A stretch of 64,000 bases of DNA from a virus: positions 38,211 through 102,210 of the IMG/VR virus record IMGVR_UViG_3300036770_003758; one strand, 5' to 3'. This document shows positions 30,140 to 36,831 of this stretch, piece after piece; position 1 is the first letter of the stretch; every line of letters starts with the position of its first letter. The translations under genes and the position numbers were made by a program. Below the pieces are notes generated by a model. It saw only the letters and a program-made list of their open reading frames with translations. It was not told the origin of the DNA and did no database searches.

Positions 30140-30478
30140 TTACTTCATGTTGATCTCAAAGTGAATGACGATTTTACCGTCAGATTCACTTACTGTAAAT
30201 GGCTTTACCTTGAACTTACTTTTTTTAGGAGTAAACGGCAATTCAAATACTTCTGTTACTGCAGTTTTCTCAGGTGGTTTTTCTTCCGATTTAGGAAAAA
30301 TAGTTTCTGTAATCCTTTTCTTAATCGTTGTAACTCGTGAGTTTACAGCGCCTTTTGTCCTTTTAAGCTTTAAGCAAGCTTTGTTTAAAAGAACTACGTG
30401 GCTTGATTCAGTTTGAATCAAACTTAGAAGATAGGCGTCTTCTTCTTCGCTCCATTTTGTGTTGTTTCTTTCGTTCAT
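30140..30478 (-). CDS. SANT/Myb-like DNA-binding protein
   Basis: 112 residues. The N-terminus (TKWSEEEDAYLLSLIQTES, then KACLKLKRTKGAVNSRV) fits the three-helix SANT/Myb layout with W, EED and a basic recognition helix. The C-terminus is beta-rich with a Pro linker. Likely a small transcription or chromatin-type regulator. Its 5' end overlaps the next gene by 71 nt. Confidence 0.65.
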   Translation of the reverse strand: MNERNNTKWSEEEDAYLLSLIQTESSHVVLLNKACLKLKRTKGAVNSRVTTIKKRITETIFPKSEEKPPEKTAVTEVFELPFTPKKSKFKVKPFTVSESDGKIVIHFEINMK

Positions 30479-30632
30479 TGTAAATTAATTTAGGTGAATA
30501 AATATTTTCAAAATGGTATTTATGTGTCAAAATCAAAAATGACACAGGCATCACTTCTTTAATCGTATCACGCGTTTGTGCGTGTACAGTTATAGAAATT
30601 AGCATGAATACAAACAGGATGATGTTTTTCAT
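30408..30632 (-). CDS. Secreted or membrane-anchored small protein (74 aa)
   Basis: ATG at 30,632 gives MKNIILFVFMLISITVHAQ, a good signal peptide with cleavage after AHAQ-like VHAQ. The mature part is basic and ends KMERRRRRLSSKFDSN in the overlap with the SANT-like gene. Exported phage peptide of unknown role. Confidence 0.5.
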   Translation of the reverse strand: MKNIILFVFMLISITVHAQTRDTIKEVMPVSFLILTHKYHFENIYSPKLIYNERKKQHKMERRRRRLSSKFDSN

Positions 30633-30642
30633 GATTACGCTT

Positions 30643-30906
30643 TTATGATTCAATAATTACATTCTCAACTAAGTAAGGGTTTGGAATATATGCCCATTTA
30701 GAGACATCTTTGATTTCAGAACCATACCAGTTAGAATCTTTGTGAGCTAACACAAAGCTACCTATTACACTTCCTGTGTTTTTACACACTGAGTAAAACT
30801 TACCGTTGCGATAAATACCTGCCCATTGAACACCATTTTTAGGTGTTATAAAGTTAATGGACATGTTTTCTTCTGGTTTTTTTTCTTTTACTGAAATAAA
30901 TTCCAT
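30643..30906 (-). CDS. DUF551-like protein (87 aa)
   Basis: Begins MEFISVKEKKPEENMSINFI and ends with WAYIPNPYLVENVIIES; the ISV.EKKPEEN start and WxYIPxP end match small phage DUF551-type proteins. Start preceded by TATAAAATACAAAATC. Role unknown. Confidence 0.6.
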   Translation of the reverse strand: MEFISVKEKKPEENMSINFITPKNGVQWAGIYRNGKFYSVCKNTGSVIGSFVLAHKDSNWYGSEIKDVSKWAYIPNPYLVENVIIES

Positions 30907-30933
30907 GATTTTGTATTTTATATTTGTTAGTAG

Positions 30934-31001
30934 TGGTCAAAACAGGAATCGAACCTGTATCTAGATGTTATCTAGGTTTTAGCCATTAAACTATTTGACC
31001 A
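30934..31001 (-). tRNA. tRNA-like gene, anticodon arm short
   Basis: The minus strand shows a 7-bp acceptor (GGTCAAA/TTTGACC), D-arm GTTT..AAAC, and a perfect T-arm ACAGG-TTCGATT-CCTGT. Only 17 nt separate the D- and T-stems, about six fewer than normal. The best anticodon arm is CTAG-ATAACAT-CTAG, which would place AAC (valine) at 34-36. CCA is not encoded after the discriminator. It may be a divergent functional tRNA or a decayed one. Confidence 0.7.
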
Positions 31002-31005
31002 TAAA

Positions 31006-31058
31006 GGGACACTCGCTTAGGAAATAACACCTGCCTTAAATGTTATAAGCGGCGTCCC
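31006..31058 (-). ncRNA. Hairpin leader directly before the tRNA
   Basis: On the minus strand GGGACGC pairs with GTGTCCC (with one G-U), then CGCTTA with TAAGCG and ATAACA with TGTTAT, giving a long hairpin that ends 4 nt before the tRNA acceptor. The G-U pair would be A-C on the other strand, so the RNA is probably minus-strand. It could be a processing signal or a separate small RNA. Confidence 0.55.
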
Positions 31059-31063
31059 AGTTC

Positions 31064-31282
31064 TTAGAACCAACCTTTGTGTAACCTGTTTCTAGGCGTG
31101 AGCATTGGTTGTGTATACACACCTTCATTACCTTGTTTACGTAAGTATTTGACGTAAATGCGTTCTACACCGAACTCATCTACGACAATCTTAGTAATGA
31201 TTCCTTTTTCCCAGTGTTCTTTACTACATCCTTCGTAAGGAATGTAGTGCACTGCATCGTCGACTTGGTAGTTTGTTTTCAT
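31064..31282 (-). CDS. Hypothetical beta-barrel protein (72 aa)
   Basis: MKTNYQVDDAVHYIPYEGCS then EKGIITKIVVDEFGVERIYV: a pattern like small SH3-fold phage proteins that begin with a 'gdxVhYip' strand. Overlaps the upstream gene by 4 nt. Confidence 0.65.
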   Translation of the reverse strand: MKTNYQVDDAVHYIPYEGCSKEHWEKGIITKIVVDEFGVERIYVKYLRKQGNEGVYTQPMLTPRNRLHKGWF

Positions 31283-31533
31283 GACTTATTTTTTAACGCG
31301 TTATACGCTTGCATACACTGGTGCAGTGTATCGTATAGCTTAGGTTTACCATTAGGGTGCTTACTAAGTCTGTTGTAATACTTAATCTGCACACCTATTT
31401 GCTTTCCCTTGTTACTGATGCAGTCACAGTTACCAGAACACTGACATGCACCATCATCGTAGACACCACTGACAACCTGGTGTATACCAGGCATAATGGT
31501 TTTTCCACATATCGGTTTTGTATATGTTCCCAT
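31279..31533 (-). CDS. Cysteine-rich small protein (84 aa)
   Basis: Contains GACQCSGNCDCISNKG: five Cys in 13 residues with another at 9 and 72, likely zinc or disulfide bound. Its N-terminus MGTYTKPICGKTIMPG suggests metal binding. One-base overlap with the upstream gene. Confidence 0.6.
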   Translation of the reverse strand: MGTYTKPICGKTIMPGIHQVVSGVYDDGACQCSGNCDCISNKGKQIGVQIKYYNRLSKHPNGKPKLYDTLHQCMQAYNALKNKS

Positions 31534-31859
31534 TACAATTCTTTAGAATTTAAAAATTCTTTTGCAAGTGTTATGTCTTTTTCGTATGCAATTTTTTCTA
31601 CTTCAGTAAAGTTAACTTCCATAGATAAAATTTGTCTGTAGTAATGAACTGCCTCGTTTACTAATTCTTGCTCGTGTAAAAACTCTGCAAAAGCACGTAA
31701 ATTCATAGGATTTTTATGTGCTTTAATGGAGTTTAAAAAGAACTCAGTAGCTTTTCTAACTCTTTGTTCTTTTGGAACATCGAAGTTTATAAGTGAAAGT
31801 CTAGCTGCTACTAAATATTCAAAAGACAATTCAGCTAGCTTTTGCGCGATGTTTTCCAT
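31533..31859 (-). CDS. Helical repeat-like protein (108 aa)
   Basis: MENIAQKLAELSFEYLVAAR, then alternating helices with ALxxxAxxxxY spacing (FLHEQELVNEAVHYYRQIL), reminiscent of TPR helices. Start preceded by TTAAAACAACAAAA. Function unknown. Confidence 0.6.
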   Translation of the reverse strand: MENIAQKLAELSFEYLVAARLSLINFDVPKEQRVRKATEFFLNSIKAHKNPMNLRAFAEFLHEQELVNEAVHYYRQILSMEVNFTEVEKIAYEKDITLAKEFLNSKEL

Positions 31860-31880
31860 TTTTGTTGTTTTAACTGTAAT

Positions 31881-31917
31881 AAAAAAGCAACTCCCAACAT
31901 TTCTGTTAAGGAGTTGC
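31881..31917 (-). terminator. Rho-independent terminator
   Basis: GCAACTCC pairs with GGAGTTGC, followed on the minus strand by TTTTTT. It lies after the 65-residue membrane gene. Confidence 0.8.
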
Positions 31918-31944
31918 CTAAGATAATCTCAAAAACCCTATTCT

Positions 31945-32142
31945 TTAAAGCAATCTTGTTTTTTCAATTACTATTGCTGATACAACTACACACGCTACTG
32001 TTTTCGCTACAGTGACTATCTCAAAGACTATTACATCAATAAAAGATAGTTGATTAGGATACCTTTGCATTAAAGATAACAGTAGCCAGATTACAATGTA
32101 AATGATTGTTCCGATAATAGCCGCACTAATTTTCTTTTTCAT
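31945..32142 (-). CDS. Two-helix membrane protein (65 aa)
   Basis: MKKKISAAIIGTIIYIVIWL begins helix one; SFIDVIVFEIVTVAKTVACV and VVVSAIVIEK form helix two; positive N-terminus. Holin-like in size and topology, but without lysis context. Confidence 0.55.
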   Translation of the reverse strand: MKKKISAAIIGTIIYIVIWLLLSLMQRYPNQLSFIDVIVFEIVTVAKTVACVVVSAIVIEKTRLL

Positions 32143-32149
32143 AGTGCGC

Positions 32150-32263
32150 TTACTTGTACATTAAGTAGTTGCTAACTGCAACTACAAAGAAGATGATGGA
32201 TACCATTAACGTAGTAGCTAGTACCCAAAACAAAATTTTGTTACCCTCGTTGTTCTGTTTCAT
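32150..32263 (-). CDS. Single-pass membrane miniprotein (37 aa)
   Basis: Begins MKQNNEGNKILFWVLATTLM: a polar start then one transmembrane helix ending SNYLMYK. The start overlaps the stop of gene 32,263-32,580. Confidence 0.6.
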   Translation of the reverse strand: MKQNNEGNKILFWVLATTLMVSIIFFVVAVSNYLMYK

Positions 32264-32580
32264 TAACCTACGATTTTACCGTAAACAATAGAATCATCCT
32301 CTTCACGGATGGCGAGAGTCTTGACCTCCCATTGCTGTGTAGAATTGTACGTATCGCTGAGTTCGCCAGTACTTTGGTTGTAGTACTTGTACTCACGATC
32401 AAGTACGCGTACAACCTGCATTGCAGTGTTGTACTTAGTGCTGGTAATCGTGTTGTTTACCACAACTTCATCGCTAGTGTTGAACGCATACTTTTTTAAG
32501 TTGCGGCATTTTTCACTTGTGAGAAAATTGTTAGTAAATACTACGATAATCGTCTTACGTTTGCGCAAATCAATACTCAT
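32263..32580 (-). CDS. Hypothetical protein (105 aa)
   Basis: Begins MSIDLRKRKTIIVVFTNNFL after a TTTAAACC box; beta-rich, ending REEDDSIVYGKIVG. No motif recognised. It lies directly downstream of the structured segment 32.63-33.08 kb. Confidence 0.6.
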   Translation of the reverse strand: MSIDLRKRKTIIVVFTNNFLTSEKCRNLKKYAFNTSDEVVVNNTITSTKYNTAMQVVRVLDREYKYYNQSTGELSDTYNSTQQWEVKTLAIREEDDSIVYGKIVG

Positions 32581-32630
32581 GGTTTAAATATTATAAATAG
32601 TTATGTAATACAAAATAAATCATTAGGTTA

Positions 32631-33080
32631 CCAGAGCAGGATTCTGCTTATTTTATGTTTTCTGGGTCAATGGTTACACCCAATAAGGGCGTGGATGCTC
32701 TCTCTTATACATCACAACAGCGTTTTATACATCCATCGCTGTGTGATTTTGTTTGAGGCTATCTCACCTAGCTGGTGAATGATACTCACTACTTACTTGC
32801 TATTACAAGGCGTACCATGTACTCAAGTTTATTTCGTTGACCTCAAACGTAATAATGCTGTTGTTGGGAAACCAATTTTTAGTGCCCAACGCAAACAGCA
32901 AATCAGATGGGGCAAAAATCAAAGCGCACCGCAGTAAAACGGTGAAAAGCCCCAGTTAAGTACCTCTTAGTTTTTAATTTAGTCATCGCAGAAATAAGAG
33001 GAGTAGAATAACCTACGTTACCCTAAAAACTGCGCTTTTTTGTTGTAGTAGCTGAAAAGCCCTCAGCTTTACGGCTTTTT
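32631..33080. ncRNA. Structured RNA candidate, about 450 nt
   Basis: No ORF, but many perfect stems: AGCAG/CTGCT (32,635), ATCACAACAGCG with CGCTGTGTGAT (32,711-32,747), GTTTGAGG with CCTCAAAC (32,751 and 32,841), TGCTGTTGTTGGG with CCCAAC..AACAGCA (32,856-32,900), TGGGGC/GCCCCA enclosing CACCG/CGGTG, CCTCTTA/TAAGAGG (32,963 and 32,995). The last ~25 bases form a terminator-like stem for the gene at 33,086. Strand not settled. Confidence 0.6.
33055..33079 (-). terminator. Hairpin terminator candidate
   Basis: AAAAGCC pairs with GGCTTTT just after the stop of gene 33,086-33,430; on the minus strand the stem ends in TTTT. A second overlapping stem GCTGA/TCAGC competes with it. Confidence 0.5.
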
Positions 33081-33085
33081 AGAAT

Positions 33086-33430
33086 TTAATCACGCTTGTC
33101 TACTACAACTGTTTCACGTTGTACTTGTTCTAAGTACTGTAATTCTTCACGCAACTCAGATAGCAAAGCGTTCCACTCTAAGTGAAACTCATATAAATCT
33201 GATACGTTTTCAATGTCGTGTGCAGAAATGCGATTAGCCTTTCTCAAGGCTTCGATTTCTGCAATTTCCTTTTTGATTTCAGTAATCCTACCGTTTATAT
33301 CAACAGGTAGGTTTCTGTCAGCTTCTAAACATTGCTGACAAACAATTTTGAGTTCTTCGTCGCACGTGCACGTTAAATTAGGGTTAACCTGATTTAACAT
33401 GTGCATGTCATTAGTTTCTTCGTAAGTCAT
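33086..33430 (-). CDS. Zinc-binding coiled-coil protein (114 aa)
   Basis: ATG at 33,430 gives MTYEETNDMHMLNQVNPNLT. CTCDEELKIVCQQC supplies four Cys for a zinc ribbon; the rest is a long charged helix (ITEIKKEIAEIEALRK, LLSELREELQYLEQV) likely coiled coil. Possibly a small regulator or anti-host factor. Confidence 0.65.
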   Translation of the reverse strand: MTYEETNDMHMLNQVNPNLTCTCDEELKIVCQQCLEADRNLPVDINGRITEIKKEIAEIEALRKANRISAHDIENVSDLYEFHLEWNALLSELREELQYLEQVQRETVVVDKRD

Positions 33431-33443
33431 GGATACTCTTGTA

Positions 33444-33710
33444 TTATAAATTTTCCCAACTCTTACTAAATGTTTTAGCCTTCTCAGCACTTTGACAATA
33501 AGTAACTACTTTCTCAAAGTACTCTTTTTCAAATTCGTAAAAGTCCTTGTCTTTAAGCCTTTCGGCTTTGTATTCTTCCCACGATAAATCGCGGAAAGTA
33601 TCTCCAGTTCGCTTGAGGATTACCATGATGTTCATGGCAACTGTTTCGTGTTCTGAACTGCGAAAAATAGATGAATAAGGATACTTAGAAGTGAATTGTG
33701 ATGGTGTCAT
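33444..33710 (-). CDS. Hypothetical protein (88 aa)
   Basis: MTPSQFTSKYPYSSIFRSSE then VAMNIMVILKRTGDTFRDLS; mostly helical with a charged centre (YKAERLKDKDFYEFEKEYFE). No family recognised. Confidence 0.6.
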   Translation of the reverse strand: MTPSQFTSKYPYSSIFRSSEHETVAMNIMVILKRTGDTFRDLSWEEYKAERLKDKDFYEFEKEYFEKVVTYCQSAEKAKTFSKSWENL

Positions 33711-33740
33711 TTTTTAAAGTTTTAAAGTTTTTAAGTTTAT

Positions 33741-33832
33741 AAAAAAGTAACTCCCAGCAGCCTGCTGAATACCTCCAACACTGAAGTTGTGTTGCCCTAT
33801 CCCTTTCGAGGAAGAGGTTTTGGAGTTACTTT
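33741..33832 (-). terminator. Branched terminator with three inserted hairpins
   Basis: The stem AAAGTAACTCC / GGAGTTACTTT (11 bp, ending in TTTTTT on the minus strand) encloses not a simple loop but CAGCAGCCTGCTG, CAACAC/GTGTTG and CCTTTCGAGG, making a cloverleaf-like junction. The stem overlaps the last codons of the FGE-like gene at 33,826. Confidence 0.7.
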
Positions 33833-34527
33833 GTAAGTGCTAAACGAAATCCACTGCCACCTGAAGAAAGAACAACAAGGCGAGACGCAATGCGGCAGTT
33901 TATGATATTGGCACTATAAGCACCACCACGTTCTGCCCGAAGAGGAGTTCCATCATATTCGTAATAACCTACTATGTCTTCGCACCATTCCCTTACATTA
34001 CCAGTCATATCGTAAAGCCCCAACTCATTGGGCTTCTTCTGCCCCACTGGATGCACTGTATTTCCAGAATTACCTTTATACCACGCAACTTCATGCAAGT
34101 TATTACTGCCTGCGTACCTGTATCCTTTGGTTTTTAAACCGCCACGGGCTGCAAACTCCCACTCTGCTTCCGTTGGCAAGCGATATTTCAGACCTGTTTT
34201 TTTGTTTATCTTAGCCAGAAACTTTTCAATCTTATAACAGTCTGCATATTGTACTGGACAATTGTCGCAGGTTCTCAAATACTTTGCTTTGTTTTTTATA
34301 ACTTCCCGCCACTGTTTCTGCGTAACCGGATACTTGCTAATATAGAAATCCGATACCGTTACTTGGTGTACAGGCTTTGTGTCCCTATCCCAATACACAA
34401 AACTTCTGTAATTACGTTCTCCTGGGAAAACGTTGATTCCCTGTTCTGAAGTGCGGCCCATCATTAATGTACCGCCTTTGACAAGAACCATGTTATTAAA
34501 AATTTCTTCTAAGATTTCTTCTAGCAT
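33826..34527 (-). CDS. FGE/SUMF1-family protein
   Basis: 233 residues. FYISKYPVTQKQWREVI, YRLPTEAEWEFAARGG, VAWYKGNSGNTVHPVGQKK, GLYDMTGNVREWCED and RGGAYSANIINCRIASR with GSGFRLA are the complete SUMF1 series. TCDNC near residue 95 may bind metal. It has the CR...R...GFR end used as the variable region in some diversity-generating retroelement targets. Composition is less AT-rich than neighbours, hinting at acquisition. Role unknown: surface binding is most likely. Confidence 0.85.
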   Translation of the reverse strand: MLEEILEEIFNNMVLVKGGTLMMGRTSEQGINVFPGERNYRSFVYWDRDTKPVHQVTVSDFYISKYPVTQKQWREVIKNKAKYLRTCDNCPVQYADCYKIEKFLAKINKKTGLKYRLPTEAEWEFAARGGLKTKGYRYAGSNNLHEVAWYKGNSGNTVHPVGQKKPNELGLYDMTGNVREWCEDIVGYYEYDGTPLRAERGGAYSANIINCRIASRLVVLSSGGSGFRLALTK

Positions 34528-34557
34528 TTGTTTCTTGTTTTTTAAGGTTACAAAATA

Positions 34558-34688
34558 ATTGCACTTAGCCTAACACTATAAGGATTTGGAACTTCGTCGA
34601 TATTACTATCTCCATCCACTGTTCTTATATATTACTTGTGTTCGGGTGGTAATGAACACAACTTTCCTGTGTTAGAACTAAGTACAAT
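34558..34688 (-). ncRNA. Structured 3' element after gene 34,707
   Basis: ATTGTACTTAG pairs with CTAAGTGCAAT on the minus strand (11 bp with a U-G in place of the A-C seen on the plus strand, so the RNA is minus-strand). Inside, CTAACAC pairs with GTGTTAG and TTGTGTTC with GAACACAA. It may be a terminator with a branched loop or a small RNA. Confidence 0.55.
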
Positions 34689-34706
34689 TTTTATTTCAGT
34701 TACGGA

Positions 34707-35273
34707 TTAACGATTGAACCACGGATGATACCACACCCGACATGCTGCTATTGGTGTACCCTGCTGAATCATCTTGGCATTAGGATGAATTTCATTTGCA
34801 GAGAAACCGGGATACGTTTTGTTTTGGTTTCCCAGCCAATTCATGTGATACATTTGCCAATCGTAATATTGGCGTACCGTTTCGCGAATGTGGTCGTGCA
34901 CTGTTTCGCGAAATTTGTGCAAATCCTGGCCAATAAATTTAATAGGTCCGGCGTAAAAACCGTCCCTCATGTGCGTTTTAAACCCGCCATTGTCTATTTC
35001 TTCTTGAAAAAGGAAATAGATTTTTTCTATTTCATCTTCCAAGTATTGCGGAATCGCTAACTCAAAATCTTCTGGGTTAGCCTCTAAGGCAAAAAACCAT
35101 CCATCAAGAATTTCTTGATGCTCTTTTGGTATGTCTTCGTAATAAGTAACACAGTTTCCGGCGCGGCGAGGGTCATTTAGCTTGATTTGAAATCCTGGTT
35201 CTTTTCCATTTTTGTACGTAAAAAAGCTCGCCCAAAACGATAGCTTATTTTGTCCTGAAATATCAAAAGCCAT
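34707..35273 (-). CDS. Hypothetical protein (188 aa)
   Basis: Begins MAFDISGQNKLSFWASFFTY. Rich in Trp, Tyr and His, with two long helices and a WYHPWFNR end. Codon use is more GC-rich than nearby genes, suggesting recent acquisition. It sits between two structured segments. No family recognised. Confidence 0.6.
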   Translation of the reverse strand: MAFDISGQNKLSFWASFFTYKNGKEPGFQIKLNDPRRAGNCVTYYEDIPKEHQEILDGWFFALEANPEDFELAIPQYLEDEIEKIYFLFQEEIDNGGFKTHMRDGFYAGPIKFIGQDLHKFRETVHDHIRETVRQYYDWQMYHMNWLGNQNKTYPGFSANEIHPNAKMIQQGTPIAACRVWYHPWFNR

Positions 35274-35388
35274 AATTCTTCGCCCATGCCCTTGGGTCTT
35301 TTTCCGGCTCCTGGCACGCCGTGGTTTTTGAAATTAATAAGGTTATCACGCTTACCTTTCGCGACAAGTTTTATATAAGCACTAATAC

Positions 35389-35632
35389 TGTATCAAGTAC
35401 AGATATAAGCCATGCAAAAACTTGCAAAAACTTTCAAGGATTCTCACCTTAACTAAAATGTAGTATGTCAGCATCAATGACATCCATAGAGAACATGAGT
35501 ATTGTACTCTCTATTATACTACATTATAATTGCACACTTTATCTGGGAACTACGAGATGCTAAGTACATAGCGATCCATAGTGAGTGTGCATAAAACATA
35601 TCTACCAGTTTTCTCTAGATATGTTATAATAT
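35389..35632. ncRNA. String of stems (structured RNA candidate)
   Basis: Perfect stems follow one another: CTGTA/TACAG (35,389-35,402); ATGTAGTAT/ATACTACAT (35,458 and 35,516) enclosing GTC-ATGAC and ATAGAGA..GAGTA/TACTC..TCTCTAT; TGCACACT/AGTGTGCA (35,531 and 35,584); AACATATCTA/TAGATATGTT (35,595-35,625). No ORF. Direction unknown. Confidence 0.55.
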
Positions 35633-35633
35633 T

Positions 35634-35770
35634 AAAAACCAGGTGCGGTTACTACCGTATCTTATAGACCTTAGTAGCTAGGCTTTAGAGATGACAATTC
35701 TCTACCCTATCCTTTATTCGATGTACTACATAACTATAAAGGCAATAGTTATATAGCGCACCTGGTTTTT
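35634..35770 (-). terminator. Giant branched terminator or ncRNA, 14-bp closing stem
   Basis: AAAAACCAGGTGCG pairs perfectly with CGCACCTGGTTTTT 110 bases away. Inside are TACTA/TAGTA, TAGAGA/TCTCTA and ATAACTAT/ATAGTTAT. It directly follows the stop of gene 35,774-36,043, and the 3' strand of the stem ends in U's on the minus strand, like a terminator with a cloverleaf inserted in its loop. Confidence 0.65.
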
Positions 35771-35773
35771 TTA

Positions 35774-36043
35774 TTAAGAAATAGCTATTTCTTTTGATTT
35801 GTAAATTTCATCATCAGGTGGTATAGATATTACTACTCTGACAAAATGATTTTCACACAACCCCCAAGCTACAACAGCTAGAGGTTCGTATTTTTCAGAT
35901 TCTTTGTATTCTATCGCAATTTGGTATCCAGATTGCCACGGTAAATTCCTTAATCCTTCTCGATACGGAGTTAAAAAGCTGTCAATTTCTTCTTGTGCTT
36001 TTTCACTGTACATTTCATACTGTATCTTAACAGTTTTTATCAT
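35774..36043 (-). CDS. Hypothetical protein (89 aa)
   Basis: MIKTVKIQYEMYSEKAQEEI, then YQIAIEYKESEKYEPLAVVA: strand-helix-strand-strand. Ends at the giant branched terminator. Function unknown. Confidence 0.6.
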   Translation of the reverse strand: MIKTVKIQYEMYSEKAQEEIDSFLTPYREGLRNLPWQSGYQIAIEYKESEKYEPLAVVAWGLCENHFVRVVISIPPDDEIYKSKEIAIS

Positions 36044-36051
36044 AACATTAC

Positions 36052-36119
36052 CTCAACGATTTTAGAGGATTTATTTAAACCAGTACGTTACTCTGGTTTT
36101 AAGGTTTTTGAAAGTTGAG
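36052..36119. other. Nested stems in a 110-bp gap
   Basis: CTCAAC pairs with GTTGAG around AAACCAG/CTGGTTT (both perfect). A leader or attenuator of the gene at 36,043, or the 3' end of gene 36,155, is possible. Confidence 0.4.
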
Positions 36120-36154
36120 ATAAGCAGTTTATAGAGGTGCTCAGCTCTCGTATC

Positions 36155-36514
36155 TTAAAACACTTGCTGTTCCCAGTAAGTGTTAGTATACTTGTCCCAG
36201 TGCATCAGTATTAAGGAAACAGGTTTTTGGTCGTATTCTGGCTTCATATACCAGTCCCATGACTTGAATGTATAACAGTCAACAAATGCAGCCAAAAATT
36301 CCGTAGTTGCTGGCGTTAAACCAGTAATTATTACCCGTACTTCTACAGGTACTTCAGAATTTTTTGCTAGTGTCAAAGCTTCTTGCCATTTTTTTGATTT
36401 TACAACTTTTTTGGTTGCAAAATCAAAGTCCAGGCAAAGAGCGCCATCATTGGCTGGTAAATTATGTCCTGGACGCCCTTCAAAAAGAGCATACGTTTTA
36501 ACTATTTTTTTCAT
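36155..36514 (-). CDS. Hypothetical protein (119 aa)
   Basis: MKKIVKTYALFEGRPGHNLP, then VEVRVIITGLTPATTEFLAA: alpha/beta protein of unknown family. Start after TTAAAACA. A strong terminator lies upstream of it, so it has its own promoter. Confidence 0.6.
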   Translation of the reverse strand: MKKIVKTYALFEGRPGHNLPANDGALCLDFDFATKKVVKSKKWQEALTLAKNSEVPVEVRVIITGLTPATTEFLAAFVDCYTFKSWDWYMKPEYDQKPVSLILMHWDKYTNTYWEQQVF

Positions 36515-36537
36515 TGTTTTAAGGTTAAGAGATTAAC

Positions 36538-36576
36538 AAAAAAGGTGACGCAGCTACATTACATAGACTGCGTCAC
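36538..36576 (-). terminator. Rho-independent terminator
   Basis: GTGACGCAG pairs with CTGCGTCAC, then TTTTTT on the minus strand, 15 bases after the two-helix membrane gene. Confidence 0.8.
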
Positions 36577-36591
36577 TAAATCAAAGGATGT

Positions 36592-36786
36592 TTATTCTTT
36601 AATGTCCGTGAAGACTATTACGGGTGGAATCCACCCGAATATTATCAAGAGCATAATCATCCCGTTGCTCGTTGCGATTTCTCGCAACGATAATCCAGGA
36701 TTGAATATTAGCCCTAGTGTGGCGAAAAATAACCACGTTATAAGAAACGTGATTACCACGATGATCATAGTTTTAGTATTTTTCAT
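36592..36786 (-). CDS. Two-helix membrane protein (64 aa)
   Basis: MKNTKTMIIVVITFLITWLF (helix one), a Pro/Gly turn, then SNGMIMLLIIFGWIPPVIVF (helix two). It is the first gene after the large structured segment 36.83-37.69 kb. Function unknown. Confidence 0.6.
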   Translation of the reverse strand: MKNTKTMIIVVITFLITWLFFATLGLIFNPGLSLREIATSNGMIMLLIIFGWIPPVIVFTDIKE

Positions 36787-36831
36787 ACTAGTATATTATA
36801 TAGGTTAAAAAATTGTGTTTTACACCTAAAA

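Noticed and set aside
31006-31058. Second tRNA next to the first
   Set aside because: It has a 7-bp acceptor-like stem but no T-loop (GTTCGA) and no D-arm, so it was listed as a hairpin RNA.
33826-34527. Diversity-generating retroelement in this window
   Set aside because: Only the target-like C-terminus is present; I found no reverse transcriptase motif and no template-like near repeat.
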